NCBI GenBank assembly: GCA_017513245.1
Contig: JAFXGK010000007.1
Coordinates: 1 to 64,000 of the forward strand
DNA: 64,000 bases
From: Clostridia bacterium
Lineage (GTDB): Bacteria; Bacillota; Clostridia; Oscillospirales; Acutalibacteraceae
Reading direction: 5' to 3'
A program made the position numbers and the translations under genes. Below are positions 24,542-33,484 of the stretch, one piece after another. Position 1 is the first letter of the stretch. Every line of letters begins with the position of its first letter. The notes beneath the pieces were generated by a model. It had not been told where the DNA came from. It searched no databases and worked only from the letters and a program-made list of their open reading frames with translations.

Positions 24542-24611
24542 GCATTATTTTGCTTTTCCAGAATTTTGTTTTTTAAAGGCAAAAAAATTTTGCTTTTAGT
24601 TTCGTTTTGTG

Positions 24612-24662
24612 CAAAAAGGTTGCCTTTTGTGTATTTACTTTGCGGCCTTTTGGTGCTATACT
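24612..24662 (+). promoter_or_regulatory. Promoter and possible operator of the triple glycosidase operon
   Basis: TTTACT (24634-24639), 17 bp, TATACT (24657-24662). Immediately upstream is an inverted repeat CAAAAAGG-TTG-CCTTTTG (24612-24629), and related GGCCTTTTGGTG sequence recurs in the spacer. These could be regulator sites; no regulator gene is adjacent. Confidence 0.5.
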
Positions 24663-24685
24663 ATGGACAAAAGGAGGCTTTTGTT

Positions 24686-26611
24686 ATGATTACTTTAAAA
24701 GCTGATATGAACTCCCCCGTACAAGAAAATTATCTTGGACTCGGCGCTATTTACCATCCCTTTGCAGGTATGCCGGACGATGCAGGCCGCGTTTATACCG
24801 AGGAACAGTGTGAGATGGAGGCTGCCCGTGCAGCGTATATTCGCGTTAAGGTTGTTCGCGGATATTACTCCTGGTACGCCTGGGATAAGGACACCAACAC
24901 CTGGGACTGGGACAACGAGCGCATGACCGTTGTATACAAGTGGCTTGAGCGCATGAAAAAAGCCGGAATCACCGTTGTTCTTAACACCGGTTGGTGGAAC
25001 ATCGGCGACCTTATGGGTAACTACCACGCAGGCCCCTGCCCCTTCTACGTAGAGGGTGATTGGGACAAAACGATACAAAACTATGCCGACTGGGTTTCGG
25101 CCAACGTTGAAGAAATTATTATAAAGCGCGGCTTTACAAACGTTAAATATTTCGCCCTCTTTACCGAGCCGAACGAATGCCCCTTAAGGGAATTCCCGAA
25201 CGAAGAGGTTAGAAAAAACTACCGCGAAAGCTGGTATAAGAGCGCCAAGGCCGTCCACGACACCCTGGTTCGCAACGGACTTCGCGATAAAATTAAGCTC
25301 CTCGGACCCCAGGAGGGCCAGGCAAACCGTCCGTGGTTTACCGAATGGGCCCTTTCTATGGGCTGCGGCGAATGGCTTGACGGCATCTCGATGCACAACT
25401 ATCTCCAGTTTAACAGCTGCCCGAAAACCGATGCTCATTCCGGCTCGAAGGCCGTTATCTTCCCCTTTGCGGGCGCACGCCTTCAGCAGGACGTAACACT
25501 CAAAAAGAACACAAACTATACCGTTTCGGTTTGGGTTAAATCCAAAAAGAACATCCCCGTTTCGGAAGACAGCTCGGTTGTGTTCGGTCTTTTCTCGGAA
25601 GGCTCTTTCTGGCATTATTTTACCCACTACTGCGAGCCGAGAGATTCCGTATTTACCGTGACCGTTCCGGCCTCCGAAATAGAAGAAGACTGGAAGAAGT
25701 TTGAATTCACCTTTAACAGCGGCGAGCACGAAAAGCTTACCGCAGGTCTTTTCTCTAATATGAAGCGTGCCGACGGCATTAAGGATTCGCTTTGGAACGG
25801 ACTTCCCTTCCTGCTTGCAAACGGTCTTTCGCTCTACTGCGATGACTTTAACCTTCGCGAAACCGCAACCGGCAAGGAGTTGCTTTTAGACCCCAGCTTC
25901 GAGTGCTCCAATTATTGGAACGTGCTTTGGGGCAGATACCTCTGCACCGACGCCTATGAAAACTGGCTCGGCATGGAAAAGGACGCTATACGCATCCTGC
26001 CGCAGCACCTGAAGAGCGACTATTGGCACGATGAGTATAACGTTTCGTTCGACGAAAAGAGCGACCCCGAGCACGGCGTTTATATGTCGCTCGGTCAGGT
26101 GGCTCAGATGAACGGCGGCGGAAAGTGCTCGTTTATGTGGACGCTGTTCGACCAGCAGTGGCCCAACAACCACACCAACTCGCCCGATGCCTTTGAAGAC
26201 GGCGTACATATTCACGGAATAGCTCCCGTTCTTAATAAAACCCTCGTTCCCCACCCCACATATTATTCTTGGGGCCTTGTTTCCCGCTATACCGGCGGCG
26301 AGGGCACGAAAACCTATGAGGGTATAAACCTTTCGGACGAAAAGGTTGCCATGAACGTAAACGCTCTGCCTGACGGCAACTACACAATAACGGTTGTTAA
26401 CTACGGCAGAAAGGAACTGGACGTTGCCCTTAGGTTTAACACCTGCTTCGGCCGCGACTTTAACCGTCACACCTACAACAGCGCTACCATCGTTCCCGAC
26501 GAGAGCGCAATTCTCCCTGGCATCGATAAGGTTTTTGAAGGCGTTACCGACACCATCACAGACACCCTCGCTCCCATGAGCGTTGTGGTTTATACAACCC
26601 TTAAGGACTAA
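24686..26611 (+). CDS. Clan GH-A-like glycoside hydrolase with inserted carbohydrate-binding module (paralogue 1)
   Basis: 641 aa from ATG 24686 (AAGGAGG upstream). No signal peptide, so cytoplasmic as written. A TIM-barrel start (GLGAIYHPF; IRVKVVRGYYSWYAW) leads to FTEPNE at 159-164, where the Asn-Glu pair matches the acid/base on strand 4 of clan A. After strand 6 (ISMHNYL, ~234-240) comes a ~165-residue beta-sandwich resembling CBM4/CBM9-type modules (~247-410). The barrel then resumes with YWHDEYN, E450 the likely nucleophile. A beta domain with GNYTITVVNYG ends the protein. Closest named family is probably GH39-like; substrate unknown. Confidence 0.7.
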   Translation: MITLKADMNSPVQENYLGLGAIYHPFAGMPDDAGRVYTEEQCEMEAARAAYIRVKVVRGYYSWYAWDKDTNTWDWDNERMTVVYKWLERMKKAGITVVLNTGWWNIGDLMGNYHAGPCPFYVEGDWDKTIQNYADWVSANVEEIIIKRGFTNVKYFALFTEPNECPLREFPNEEVRKNYRESWYKSAKAVHDTLVRNGLRDKIKLLGPQEGQANRPWFTEWALSMGCGEWLDGISMHNYLQFNSCPKTDAHSGSKAVIFPFAGARLQQDVTLKKNTNYTVSVWVKSKKNIPVSEDSSVVFGLFSEGSFWHYFTHYCEPRDSVFTVTVPASEIEEDWKKFEFTFNSGEHEKLTAGLFSNMKRADGIKDSLWNGLPFLLANGLSLYCDDFNLRETATGKELLLDPSFECSNYWNVLWGRYLCTDAYENWLGMEKDAIRILPQHLKSDYWHDEYNVSFDEKSDPEHGVYMSLGQVAQMNGGGKCSFMWTLFDQQWPNNHTNSPDAFEDGVHIHGIAPVLNKTLVPHPTYYSWGLVSRYTGGEGTKTYEGINLSDEKVAMNVNALPDGNYTITVVNYGRKELDVALRFNTCFGRDFNRHTYNSATIVPDESAILPGIDKVFEGVTDTITDTLAPMSVVVYTTLKD

Positions 26612-26629
26612 GTTTTGGAGGGAAAGGGA

Positions 26630-28588
26630 ATGATTAAACTTACCGCAGATATGCACTCTCCCGTGCAGGAAAACTTTTTAGGTCTCGGCGCCGTTTACCA
26701 CGGCCACGCAGGCCAGCCCGACAGTGCGGGCCGTGTTTACACCGAGGAGCAGTGCATTTTAGAGGCCGAGCGCGCAAAAAACCTTCGCCTTAAGATTGCC
26801 CGCAGCTTCTACACCTGGTACGCCTACGATTTCGAGCGCGGCGTATGGGACTGGGAAAACGAGCGCTGTCAGGCTTTTTACCGCTGGCTTCAGCGCATGA
26901 AGGATGCTAATATTTCGGTTGCTCTTAACACCGGCTACTCTAACGTAGGCGAGCTGCAGGGCGACCATTGGCAGGGCCCCTGCCCCTATAAGGTTGAGGG
27001 CGACTGGGACGCAACCGTACAAAACTATGCTAAATGGGTAAGTGAAACCTATTATCAGCTCGTAGTAAAGCGTGGCTTTACCAACGTTAAATATTTCCTG
27101 CTCTTCACCGAGCCCAATGAGCGCAGCTACCCGACCCTGCCTTATGAAGGGGCCGACTACCGCTATCTCTGGTATCAGTGCGCACGCGCCGCGCACGAGC
27201 AGCTAGTTAAGGACGGCTACCGCGACGGCATTAAGCTCATAGGACCGCAGGAGGGCATTAACTATCACCAGTGGATGACCGAGTGGGCCTTCCATGAGAT
27301 GGACTGCGCCGACTTTTTGGACGGCGGCTCCTGCCACTCTTACTGCGAAAACGTAATCGAGGACGAGGAGTTTTACCATTCGGGCAATTTCGCAATTGTT
27401 ATGGCCCGTGACGACGCCACCATCCAGCAGGAGGTTGTGCTTAAAAAGAACACCGACTACACCCTCTCGGTTTGGATTCGCGACAACTTTGCAACCGAGG
27501 TAACCGAGGACAGCTCGGTTATCATGGGCGTTTGCAACAAGCGCAGCTTCTACCGCTATTTCCGCGACTACAGTTTCGCAAGCGACGCGCTCTATAAGCG
27601 CGAGATAAAGGCCGCCGAACTCTCGAAGGAATGGAAGCGCTTCGAACTTAAATTTAATTCGGGCGATGAAGAAAGCCTTCAGGTCGGTATTTGGTCCAAT
27701 ATTAAACGCGCCGACGGCGTAAAGAACGCCTACTGGCTCGACCCCATTAAGACCAAAATCTTCAAAGAGGGCGCCGCCATAATCATCGACGACTGCTCGC
27801 TTCGCGAGGACGCAACCGGCCGCGAGCTTTTAAAGGACACAAGCTTTGAGACCGTTAACTACTGGTACGCCCTTCAGTCACGCACCATCGGCAACGACCA
27901 TTACACCCGTTGGTGCACCTACGAAAAGGATGCTATTCGCGCACTGCCCGATAAGATGAAAACCGAATACTGGCACGACGAATATAACTGCCACAACCCC
28001 GAAATTCACCGCGACCACAAGCTTCACGGTGTATATCTCGCGGTTGGCGCGGTTGCTATGATGAACTGCGGCCAGAAGACCTCGCTTATGTGGACCCTTT
28101 TCGACCAGCAGTGGCCCAACGACCACAACGATAACCACAAGTGCGCCGGCGACGGCTTCTACGACGGCGACCACCGTCACGGCCTTATGCCCAACCTCCG
28201 CCGCACCGATATTCCTGCCAAGGTTCCCTACCATTCCTACTATTATTGGGGCCTTATCTCTCGCTATACCGGCGGCGAAGGCACCAAGACCTACGAGGGC
28301 AGAAACAAAACGGGCGGAAAGGTACAGATGAACGTAAACGAGCTGCCCGACGGCAACTACACCATAACCGTAGTTAACTACGGCGACACCGCAGAGGATA
28401 TAAGCATCCGTCTTAACACCTGCTTCGAGCGCACCTTCTACCGTCACATGGCAGACAGCGCAAAAATAGTGCCCGACGAGACCGCAACCCTGCCGGGTAT
28501 CGACAAGGTATACGAGAACGTTTTCGACACTATTGAGGACACAATGCCTCCCATGAGCGTTGCCGTTTATACAACTCTCGACGATTAA
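26630..28588 (+). CDS. Clan GH-A-like glycoside hydrolase with inserted carbohydrate-binding module (paralogue 2)
   Basis: 652 aa. Same architecture as its neighbours: LFTEPNE acid/base, inserted beta-sandwich after HSYCENV, YWHDEYN with the nucleophile Glu, and the same GNYTITVVNYG tail. It is closer to paralogue 3 than to 1 (shared FTNVKYFLLFTEPNERSYP). ATG 26630 is chosen because the earlier in-frame TTG lies within the ribosome binding site GGAGGG. It follows paralogue 1 by 18 bp. No signal peptide. The substrate may differ from the others because the inserted module has diverged (EDEEFYHSGNFAIVMARDD, quoted in part). Confidence 0.7.
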   Translation: MIKLTADMHSPVQENFLGLGAVYHGHAGQPDSAGRVYTEEQCILEAERAKNLRLKIARSFYTWYAYDFERGVWDWENERCQAFYRWLQRMKDANISVALNTGYSNVGELQGDHWQGPCPYKVEGDWDATVQNYAKWVSETYYQLVVKRGFTNVKYFLLFTEPNERSYPTLPYEGADYRYLWYQCARAAHEQLVKDGYRDGIKLIGPQEGINYHQWMTEWAFHEMDCADFLDGGSCHSYCENVIEDEEFYHSGNFAIVMARDDATIQQEVVLKKNTDYTLSVWIRDNFATEVTEDSSVIMGVCNKRSFYRYFRDYSFASDALYKREIKAAELSKEWKRFELKFNSGDEESLQVGIWSNIKRADGVKNAYWLDPIKTKIFKEGAAIIIDDCSLREDATGRELLKDTSFETVNYWYALQSRTIGNDHYTRWCTYEKDAIRALPDKMKTEYWHDEYNCHNPEIHRDHKLHGVYLAVGAVAMMNCGQKTSLMWTLFDQQWPNDHNDNHKCAGDGFYDGDHRHGLMPNLRRTDIPAKVPYHSYYYWGLISRYTGGEGTKTYEGRNKTGGKVQMNVNELPDGNYTITVVNYGDTAEDISIRLNTCFERTFYRHMADSAKIVPDETATLPGIDKVYENVFDTIEDTMPPMSVAVYTTLDD

Positions 28589-28597
28589 TTTCAAAAG

Positions 28598-28623
28598 AAC
28601 ACCCCTCCTTTGAGGGGTGTTTC
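28598..28623 (+). terminator. Intercistronic hairpin between paralogues 2 and 3
   Basis: AACACCCCTC-CTTT-GAGGGGTGTT is a strong stem, followed by only three T before an A-run, so termination would be partial. It may lower expression of the third gene or protect the upstream mRNA. Confidence 0.55.
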
Positions 28624-28638
28624 AAAAAAGAGGAAACC

Positions 28639-30582
28639 ATGATAAAACTAACCGCAGATATGCACACCCCCGCGCAGGAAAACTTTTTGGGTCTCGGCGC
28701 GGTGTATCACGGCTTTGCAGGTCAGCCCGACGACGCAGGCCGCGTTTATACACCCGAGCAGATAGCCCTCGAGGTTTCACGCGTGCGCGATATGCGCCTT
28801 AAAATCGCGCGCACCTATTACAACTGGTACCCCTGGGACAGCAAAACCGGCAAATGGGACTGGGAAAACGACCGCTGCCAGGCCTTTTATAACTGGTGCA
28901 GCGAGATGCAAAAGGCAGGTGTTACGCTTGCTATTAACGTTGGCTGGTCCAACGTCGGCGAGCTGCAGGGCGACCATTGGCAGGGCTTCTGCCCCTTAAA
29001 GGTTGAGGGCGATTGGGACGCCACCGTGCGAAACTATGCCAAATGGGTAAGCGACACCTTCTACCAGCTTGTAATTAAGCGCGGCTTTACCAACGTTAAA
29101 TATTTTCTTCTCTTTACAGAGCCCAACGAGCGCAGCTACCCCTCTCTTCCCTATGAGGGCGCCGACTACCGCTTTCTCTGGCTTCAGTGCGCCCGCGCGG
29201 CTCACGAACAGCTTAAAAAGGACGGCTACCGCGATAAAATTAAGCTCCTCGGTCCGCAGGAGGGTCTTGCGTTCCACCCGTGGCTTAACGAATGGGTTTG
29301 GAACGAAAAGCACTGCGAGGAATTTTTAGACGGCGGCTCGATGCACAATTATCTGCTTTTCCACGAAGTTGGGAAAGAGGATATCCACTCGGGCGATAAA
29401 TCGTTGCTCATTCCTCACGGCTACTCGCAAATTCAGCAGCAAATAACCCTTCGACCCAACACGAATTATACCGCCTCTATTTGGCTTAAATCCAAGATTT
29501 CGGCCGAAACAAAGGAAGGTAGCCGAGTTCTTTTCGGCCTCTTCGGCAAGGGCTCGCTTTACCATTATTTTATGAATTATTGCGAACCGCAGGACGCCGT
29601 TTTCACGAAGGAAATCCCCGCTGACGCGCTCTCGCGCGACGAGTGGCGCCGCTTTGAATTTTCCTTTAATTCGGGCGAGCATACCACCCTTAACGCCTGC
29701 GTTTATTCGCTTGTAAACCGCGCCGACGGAAAGGTTGACCGTCTGTGGTTTTTCGAGGGCGGTCTTCCCAAACTTTATGCCGACGGCACCGCCGTTTTGT
29801 GCGATGATTTTTCGCTTGTTGATAGCGAAGGAAACGAGCTTATTCGCGATTCGAGCTTTGAATCGGCCACCGAGTGGTACACCTTCCGCTGCAAGGCGCT
29901 CTGCCACGATTCTTATATCACCTGGCGCGACTACGAGAGCGACGCCATAAAAATTCTGCCCGAAAAGCTCAAGACAGAATATTGGCACGACGAATATAAC
30001 TCCCACGCAGGCTCGTTTAACACGGCGCTTCGCGACCGTGAGCACGGAGTTTTGCTTTCTCTCGGTCAGGTCGCTTTGATGAACGGCGGCGGAAAGTGCT
30101 CGTTTTTGTGGGCGCTTTTCGACCAGCAGTGGCCCAACGACCACCGCACGACGGGTGACGCCTTTGTCGACGGTGAGCACCGCTGGGGCCTTATGCCCAG
30201 TCTTTTCCGCAGCAAAACGCCCTACCACGCCTATTATTTTTGGTGTCTTGTTTCGCGTTATACCGGCGGCGAGGGCACCAAGACCTACGAGGGCAAAAAT
30301 CTTTCGGGCGGCAAGGTGCAGATGAACGTTAACGAACTGCCCGACGGCAACTACACCATAACGGTTGTTAACTACGGCAGAAAGGAAGAAGATATTTCTA
30401 TCTGCCTTAACAAGGTCCTGGGACGCACCTTCTACCGTCATCTTGCCGACAGCGCCACCGTAACACCCGACGAAAACGCAACCCTTGCGGGAATTGATAA
30501 GACCTTCCCCGATGTCCGTGACACCATCGAAGACACCCTTCCCCCCATGAGCGTCGCGGTTTATACAACAATTGAAGATTAA
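28639..30582 (+). CDS. Clan GH-A-like glycoside hydrolase with inserted carbohydrate-binding module (paralogue 3)
   Basis: 647 aa, third of the tandem set, AGAGGAAACC before ATG. It keeps both catalytic motifs (LFTEPNE and YWHDEYN), the inserted sandwich (HSGDKSLLIPHGYSQIQQ start) and the C-terminal beta domain. All three proteins share long stretches with paralogue 2, also at the DNA level near the 3' end (for example GACGGCAACTACACC), suggesting fairly recent duplication or gene conversion. No secretion signal, no transporter next door. The unit ends in a terminator. Confidence 0.7.
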   Translation: MIKLTADMHTPAQENFLGLGAVYHGFAGQPDDAGRVYTPEQIALEVSRVRDMRLKIARTYYNWYPWDSKTGKWDWENDRCQAFYNWCSEMQKAGVTLAINVGWSNVGELQGDHWQGFCPLKVEGDWDATVRNYAKWVSDTFYQLVIKRGFTNVKYFLLFTEPNERSYPSLPYEGADYRFLWLQCARAAHEQLKKDGYRDKIKLLGPQEGLAFHPWLNEWVWNEKHCEEFLDGGSMHNYLLFHEVGKEDIHSGDKSLLIPHGYSQIQQQITLRPNTNYTASIWLKSKISAETKEGSRVLFGLFGKGSLYHYFMNYCEPQDAVFTKEIPADALSRDEWRRFEFSFNSGEHTTLNACVYSLVNRADGKVDRLWFFEGGLPKLYADGTAVLCDDFSLVDSEGNELIRDSSFESATEWYTFRCKALCHDSYITWRDYESDAIKILPEKLKTEYWHDEYNSHAGSFNTALRDREHGVLLSLGQVALMNGGGKCSFLWALFDQQWPNDHRTTGDAFVDGEHRWGLMPSLFRSKTPYHAYYFWCLVSRYTGGEGTKTYEGKNLSGGKVQMNVNELPDGNYTITVVNYGRKEEDISICLNKVLGRTFYRHLADSATVTPDENATLAGIDKTFPDVRDTIEDTLPPMSVAVYTTIED

Positions 30583-30585
30583 TAA

Positions 30586-30625
30586 AAAACCACCCTTGAA
30601 AAAATCGAGGGTGGTTTTCTTTCTT
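30586..30625 (+). terminator. Terminator of the triple glycosidase operon
   Basis: AAAACCACCCT / AGGGTGGTTTTCTTTCTT hairpin directly after the stop codon of the third gene. Confidence 0.8.
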
Positions 30626-30714
30626 CATACATGAGGAAAGAAACAAAGAAAAGTTGAGGTAAGGGGGTCGAGGGCGACAGCCTTCGTCGTCAAGGATTGC
30701 ACCGCAACAACAAA

Positions 30715-30747
30715 CCCGATGGTTTTCACCATCGGGCCGTTTTTTTA
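30715..30747 (+). terminator. Second hairpin terminator
   Basis: CCCGATGGT-TTTC-ACCATCGGG followed by CCG and seven T. No gene lies between this and the preceding terminator; the 90 bp between them appear non-coding. Confidence 0.65.
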
Positions 30748-30786
30748 GTGATTGGGTTTAACGCAATAGAACTGTCCCCTTGTGTC

Positions 30787-31233
30787 TTATCTTGATTCAG
30801 CGACTGATTCTATTGTTTCGCGAGCATACACTTTTATTTTTTCTCTCCTCTTTTGACTTGAAAATAGGAGCAATGATGTAAAGGCCAAAAAAATTGCCAG
30901 CCCACCAATTGAAAGTTCTCCCGATTCATTGAAAACACTAATCAAACCAAATCCTAATATAAAACTCCAAAAAACAGGCGGGGCTCCGGTATAATGTACT
31001 ATATATGAATTCTTTTTTAGTTTAATAATAACACCTGTCCACACCATATATATTGGATTTCCTCTTCCAACACTCCCATCACAAAACCAAACCGAAAAAC
31101 TTTTTTTGTTTAGTTTATGATAAAAGCCCTGTCTTTCCAAAGGACTACATGATGGCATAATCTGAGATGTTTCGAAAATGCGGTTTTTTAACTCATCAAA
31201 GTACCCTTGTGTTCCTTTTGTTATCTTAAACAT
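30787..31233 (-). CDS. Hypothetical small membrane protein, 148 aa
   Basis: I do not recognise this protein. It starts at an ATG with GGAGGG upstream. The first ~85 residues are soluble and basic, with three Cys, one in MPSCSPLE. Two adjacent membrane helices follow (VFWSFILGFGLISVF; IGGLAIFLAFTSLLLF), then a basic, Arg/Lys-rich tail. That layout suggests a membrane-anchored cytoplasmic domain. Strongly AT-rich and isolated, unlike the flanking operons, so possibly acquired. Confidence 0.65.
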   Translation of the reverse strand: MFKITKGTQGYFDELKNRIFETSQIMPSCSPLERQGFYHKLNKKSFSVWFCDGSVGRGNPIYMVWTGVIIKLKKNSYIVHYTGAPPVFWSFILGFGLISVFNESGELSIGGLAIFLAFTSLLLFSSQKRREKIKVYARETIESVAESR

Positions 31234-31244
31234 ATACCCTCCAA

Positions 31245-31430
31245 TTATACACCCATTAAAATCGGCAGTGCTTTTAAAATAATTGGTTTAGCATATCGCG
31301 CCGATGTGACCATAGCCTTTGCCAGGTTCTTTACAACCACACCTACAGGGGGGACAGTAAACACTAAGGACTGCCAAGCCAACCGTTGCGATATGCGAAA
31401 TTGCTAACTTTAAGTTTATAGAATAAAAAA
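31245..31430 (-). pseudogene. Possible frame-broken remnant of a small hydrophobic protein
   Basis: On the minus strand one frame reads IATVGLAVLSV and is then blocked, while another frame continues VPPVGVVVKNLAKAM ... ALPILMGV to a stop at 31245-31247. The two frames would join into one hydrophobic protein if about four bases (TACT) were removed near 31340. There is no ribosome binding site that I can assign. The rest of 31234-31519 holds nothing else I recognise. Low confidence. Confidence 0.25.
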
Positions 31431-31519
31431 TGCCAAAATTTTTGGGAGAAAAACTTATACTTGCCAAGTAAAATCTCTTTTTTCCTTAGCGACTTATATA
31501 ATGATTGTCAAGGGTCTTT

Positions 31520-33484
31520 TTATTCCAGTTCGAATGCGCCGGTATAGAGCTGATAATACTTGCCCTTTTCGGCGATGAGCGCATCGTGGTTGCCGCGCTC
31601 GATGATACGTCCCTGCTCGAGCACCATTATAACGTCCGAGTTTTGAACGGTCGAAAGTCTGTGCGCGATTACGAATACGGTGCGGCCCTTCATAAGCGAG
31701 TCCATACCCTTTTGCACCAGCGCCTCGGTACGGGTGTCGATAGAGGAGGTTGCCTCGTCGAGTATCATTACGGGCGGATCGGCTACCGCCGCGCGAGCGA
31801 TGGACAACAGCTGGCGCTGACCCTGCGAGAGGTTTGCTCCGTCCGATACGAGCATGGTGTTATATCCGTCGGGCAGACGTGTTATAAAGCTGTGCGCGTT
31901 GGCGAGCTTTGCGGCCTCTATACACTCTTCGTCGGTGGCATCGAGTCGGCCGTAGCGGATATTATCCATTACGGTGCCCGTAAAGAGGTTGGTTTCCTGC
32001 AGTACGATACCGAGCGAGCGGCGAAGGTCGGATTTGCGAATCTTGTTTATATTGATTCCGTCGTAGCGAATCTTGCCGTCGGCGATATCATAGAAGCGGT
32101 TTATGAGGTTTGTGATGGTGGTTTTGCCTGCGCCCGTTGCGCCTACAAAGGCCACCTTCTGGCCCGGTCGGGCATAGAGAGATACGTTATGGAGCACGAT
32201 TTTATCCTCGACGTAGCCGAAGTCGACGTCGTCAAACACAACGTCACCCTGCAGACGGGTATAGGTTACGGTGCCGTCGGCCGCGTGGGGATGGCGCCAG
32301 GCCCAAACGCCGGTGCGCTCGGCGCACTCGTGAATGGTTCCGTCCTCGTCGATTTTTGCGTTTACGAGGGTAACGTAGCCGTTGTCTTCCTCGACCTCTT
32401 CATCCAAAAGCTCAAAGATTCGCTCTGCGCCTGCAAGACCCATTGCGACAGCGTTTATCTGCTGCGAAATCTGGCTTATATTCTGCGAAAACTGCTTGGT
32501 CATATTAAGGAAGGGAATAACAATGGCAATACTCAGCGCCTGACCCGAAAGCGAAAGGGAGGGCGCCTTGGTTACCAAAAGTACGCCGCCTACGAAGGCA
32601 ATAAGCACGTAAAGCAGGTTGCCTACGTTATTAAGAATGGGCATAAGAATGTTTGCAAAACGGTTTGCCTGACGGGCATCCTCGAAAAGCTGCTCGTTAA
32701 GACGGTCGAACTCGGCAAGGCTTTCTTCCTCATGACAGAAAACCTTAACAACCTTTTGACCGTGCATCATCTCTTCAACGTAGCCCTCGGCCTTAGCGAG
32801 CGATTTTTGCTGGCGTATAAAGAACTTGGCGCTGTTGCCGCCGATGTACTTTGTGATGCGGAACATAACGAACACGCCGAGGAAAAGCACGAGCGACATC
32901 CAGATGCTGTAGTAAAGCATGATGGAAACCAGCGTTAAAAGCGTGATTGCACAGGTCAAAAAGGAAAGCAGACTCTGCGAAATGAGCTGTCGAAGGGTGT
33001 CGATATCGTTGGTGTAGTAGCTCATTATCTCGCCGTGGGTATGGGTGTCGAAATAACGTATGGGAAGACGCTGCATTTTTGAGAACATTCTGCCGCGCAT
33101 CTTCTGCAAAAAGCCCTGCGTTACGGTTGCCATCATACGCTCACGTGCGGTGGTGGCAGCAATACCCACCACGGCCGTTGCTATCATAAGGGCAATAAGG
33201 GTGATAAGGTCGCCCTTAATTGCGGCAAAGCCTACCGCAGCGTTAAAGCCCTCGGCGGTTTGGCCCGCCTTAAGGCCGGCTTCAACAATTTCAACCAGAT
33301 TTTTAACGAAAATCGAGGTTGTTGTAAGCGCAATCGTGCCGAAAAACAGGCATATAAGCACGAAGATGAGCTGCTTTTTATAGTCGGCTATAAGGAACTT
33401 TATTAATCTGAAAAGGGACCCTTTTACGTCCTTGGCCTTGGGGCCGAATTTTCTTCTGCCGGGGCCGCCGTTAGGACCTGCCAT
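31520..33484 (-). CDS. ABC multidrug-type exporter, second subunit of a heterodimer
   Basis: 654 aa from ATG 33484, which has AGGTG upstream inside the end of the preceding gene (14-bp overlap). An unusual basic N-terminus (RRKFGPKAKDVKG) precedes six membrane helices. The ATPase has Walker A GATGAGKTT, signature LSQGQRQ, Walker B VMILDEATSSIDTRTE and AHRLS. An extra ~40-residue insertion (VTLVNAKIDEDGTIHEC) precedes the nucleotide-binding core. With the adjacent half-transporter it should form a heterodimeric exporter like BmrCD/LmrCD. Under the MarR regulator two genes upstream. Confidence 0.9.
   Translation of the reverse strand: MAGPNGGPGRRKFGPKAKDVKGSLFRLIKFLIADYKKQLIFVLICLFFGTIALTTTSIFVKNLVEIVEAGLKAGQTAEGFNAAVGFAAIKGDLITLIALMIATAVVGIAATTARERMMATVTQGFLQKMRGRMFSKMQRLPIRYFDTHTHGEIMSYYTNDIDTLRQLISQSLLSFLTCAITLLTLVSIMLYYSIWMSLVLFLGVFVMFRITKYIGGNSAKFFIRQQKSLAKAEGYVEEMMHGQKVVKVFCHEEESLAEFDRLNEQLFEDARQANRFANILMPILNNVGNLLYVLIAFVGGVLLVTKAPSLSLSGQALSIAIVIPFLNMTKQFSQNISQISQQINAVAMGLAGAERIFELLDEEVEEDNGYVTLVNAKIDEDGTIHECAERTGVWAWRHPHAADGTVTYTRLQGDVVFDDVDFGYVEDKIVLHNVSLYARPGQKVAFVGATGAGKTTITNLINRFYDIADGKIRYDGININKIRKSDLRRSLGIVLQETNLFTGTVMDNIRYGRLDATDEECIEAAKLANAHSFITRLPDGYNTMLVSDGANLSQGQRQLLSIARAAVADPPVMILDEATSSIDTRTEALVQKGMDSLMKGRTVFVIAHRLSTVQNSDVIMVLEQGRIIERGNHDALIAEKGKYYQLYTGAFELE

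Noticed and set aside
24497..24685. Longer N-terminus for the first glycosidase
   Set aside because: The added residues are not shared with its two paralogues, they overlap the promoter, and ATG 24686 has an ideal AAGGAGG site.
31260..31420. Small structured RNA (SRP-like) in the gap before the ABC operon
   Set aside because: The run ACACCTACAGGGGGGACAG looked RNA-like, but the conserved SRP loop sequences are absent and no stable fold was evident by eye.
31505..32938. A 477-codon plus-strand open frame opposite the ABC exporter subunit
   Set aside because: Antisense to an ABC transporter with all ATPase motifs; no ribosome binding site.
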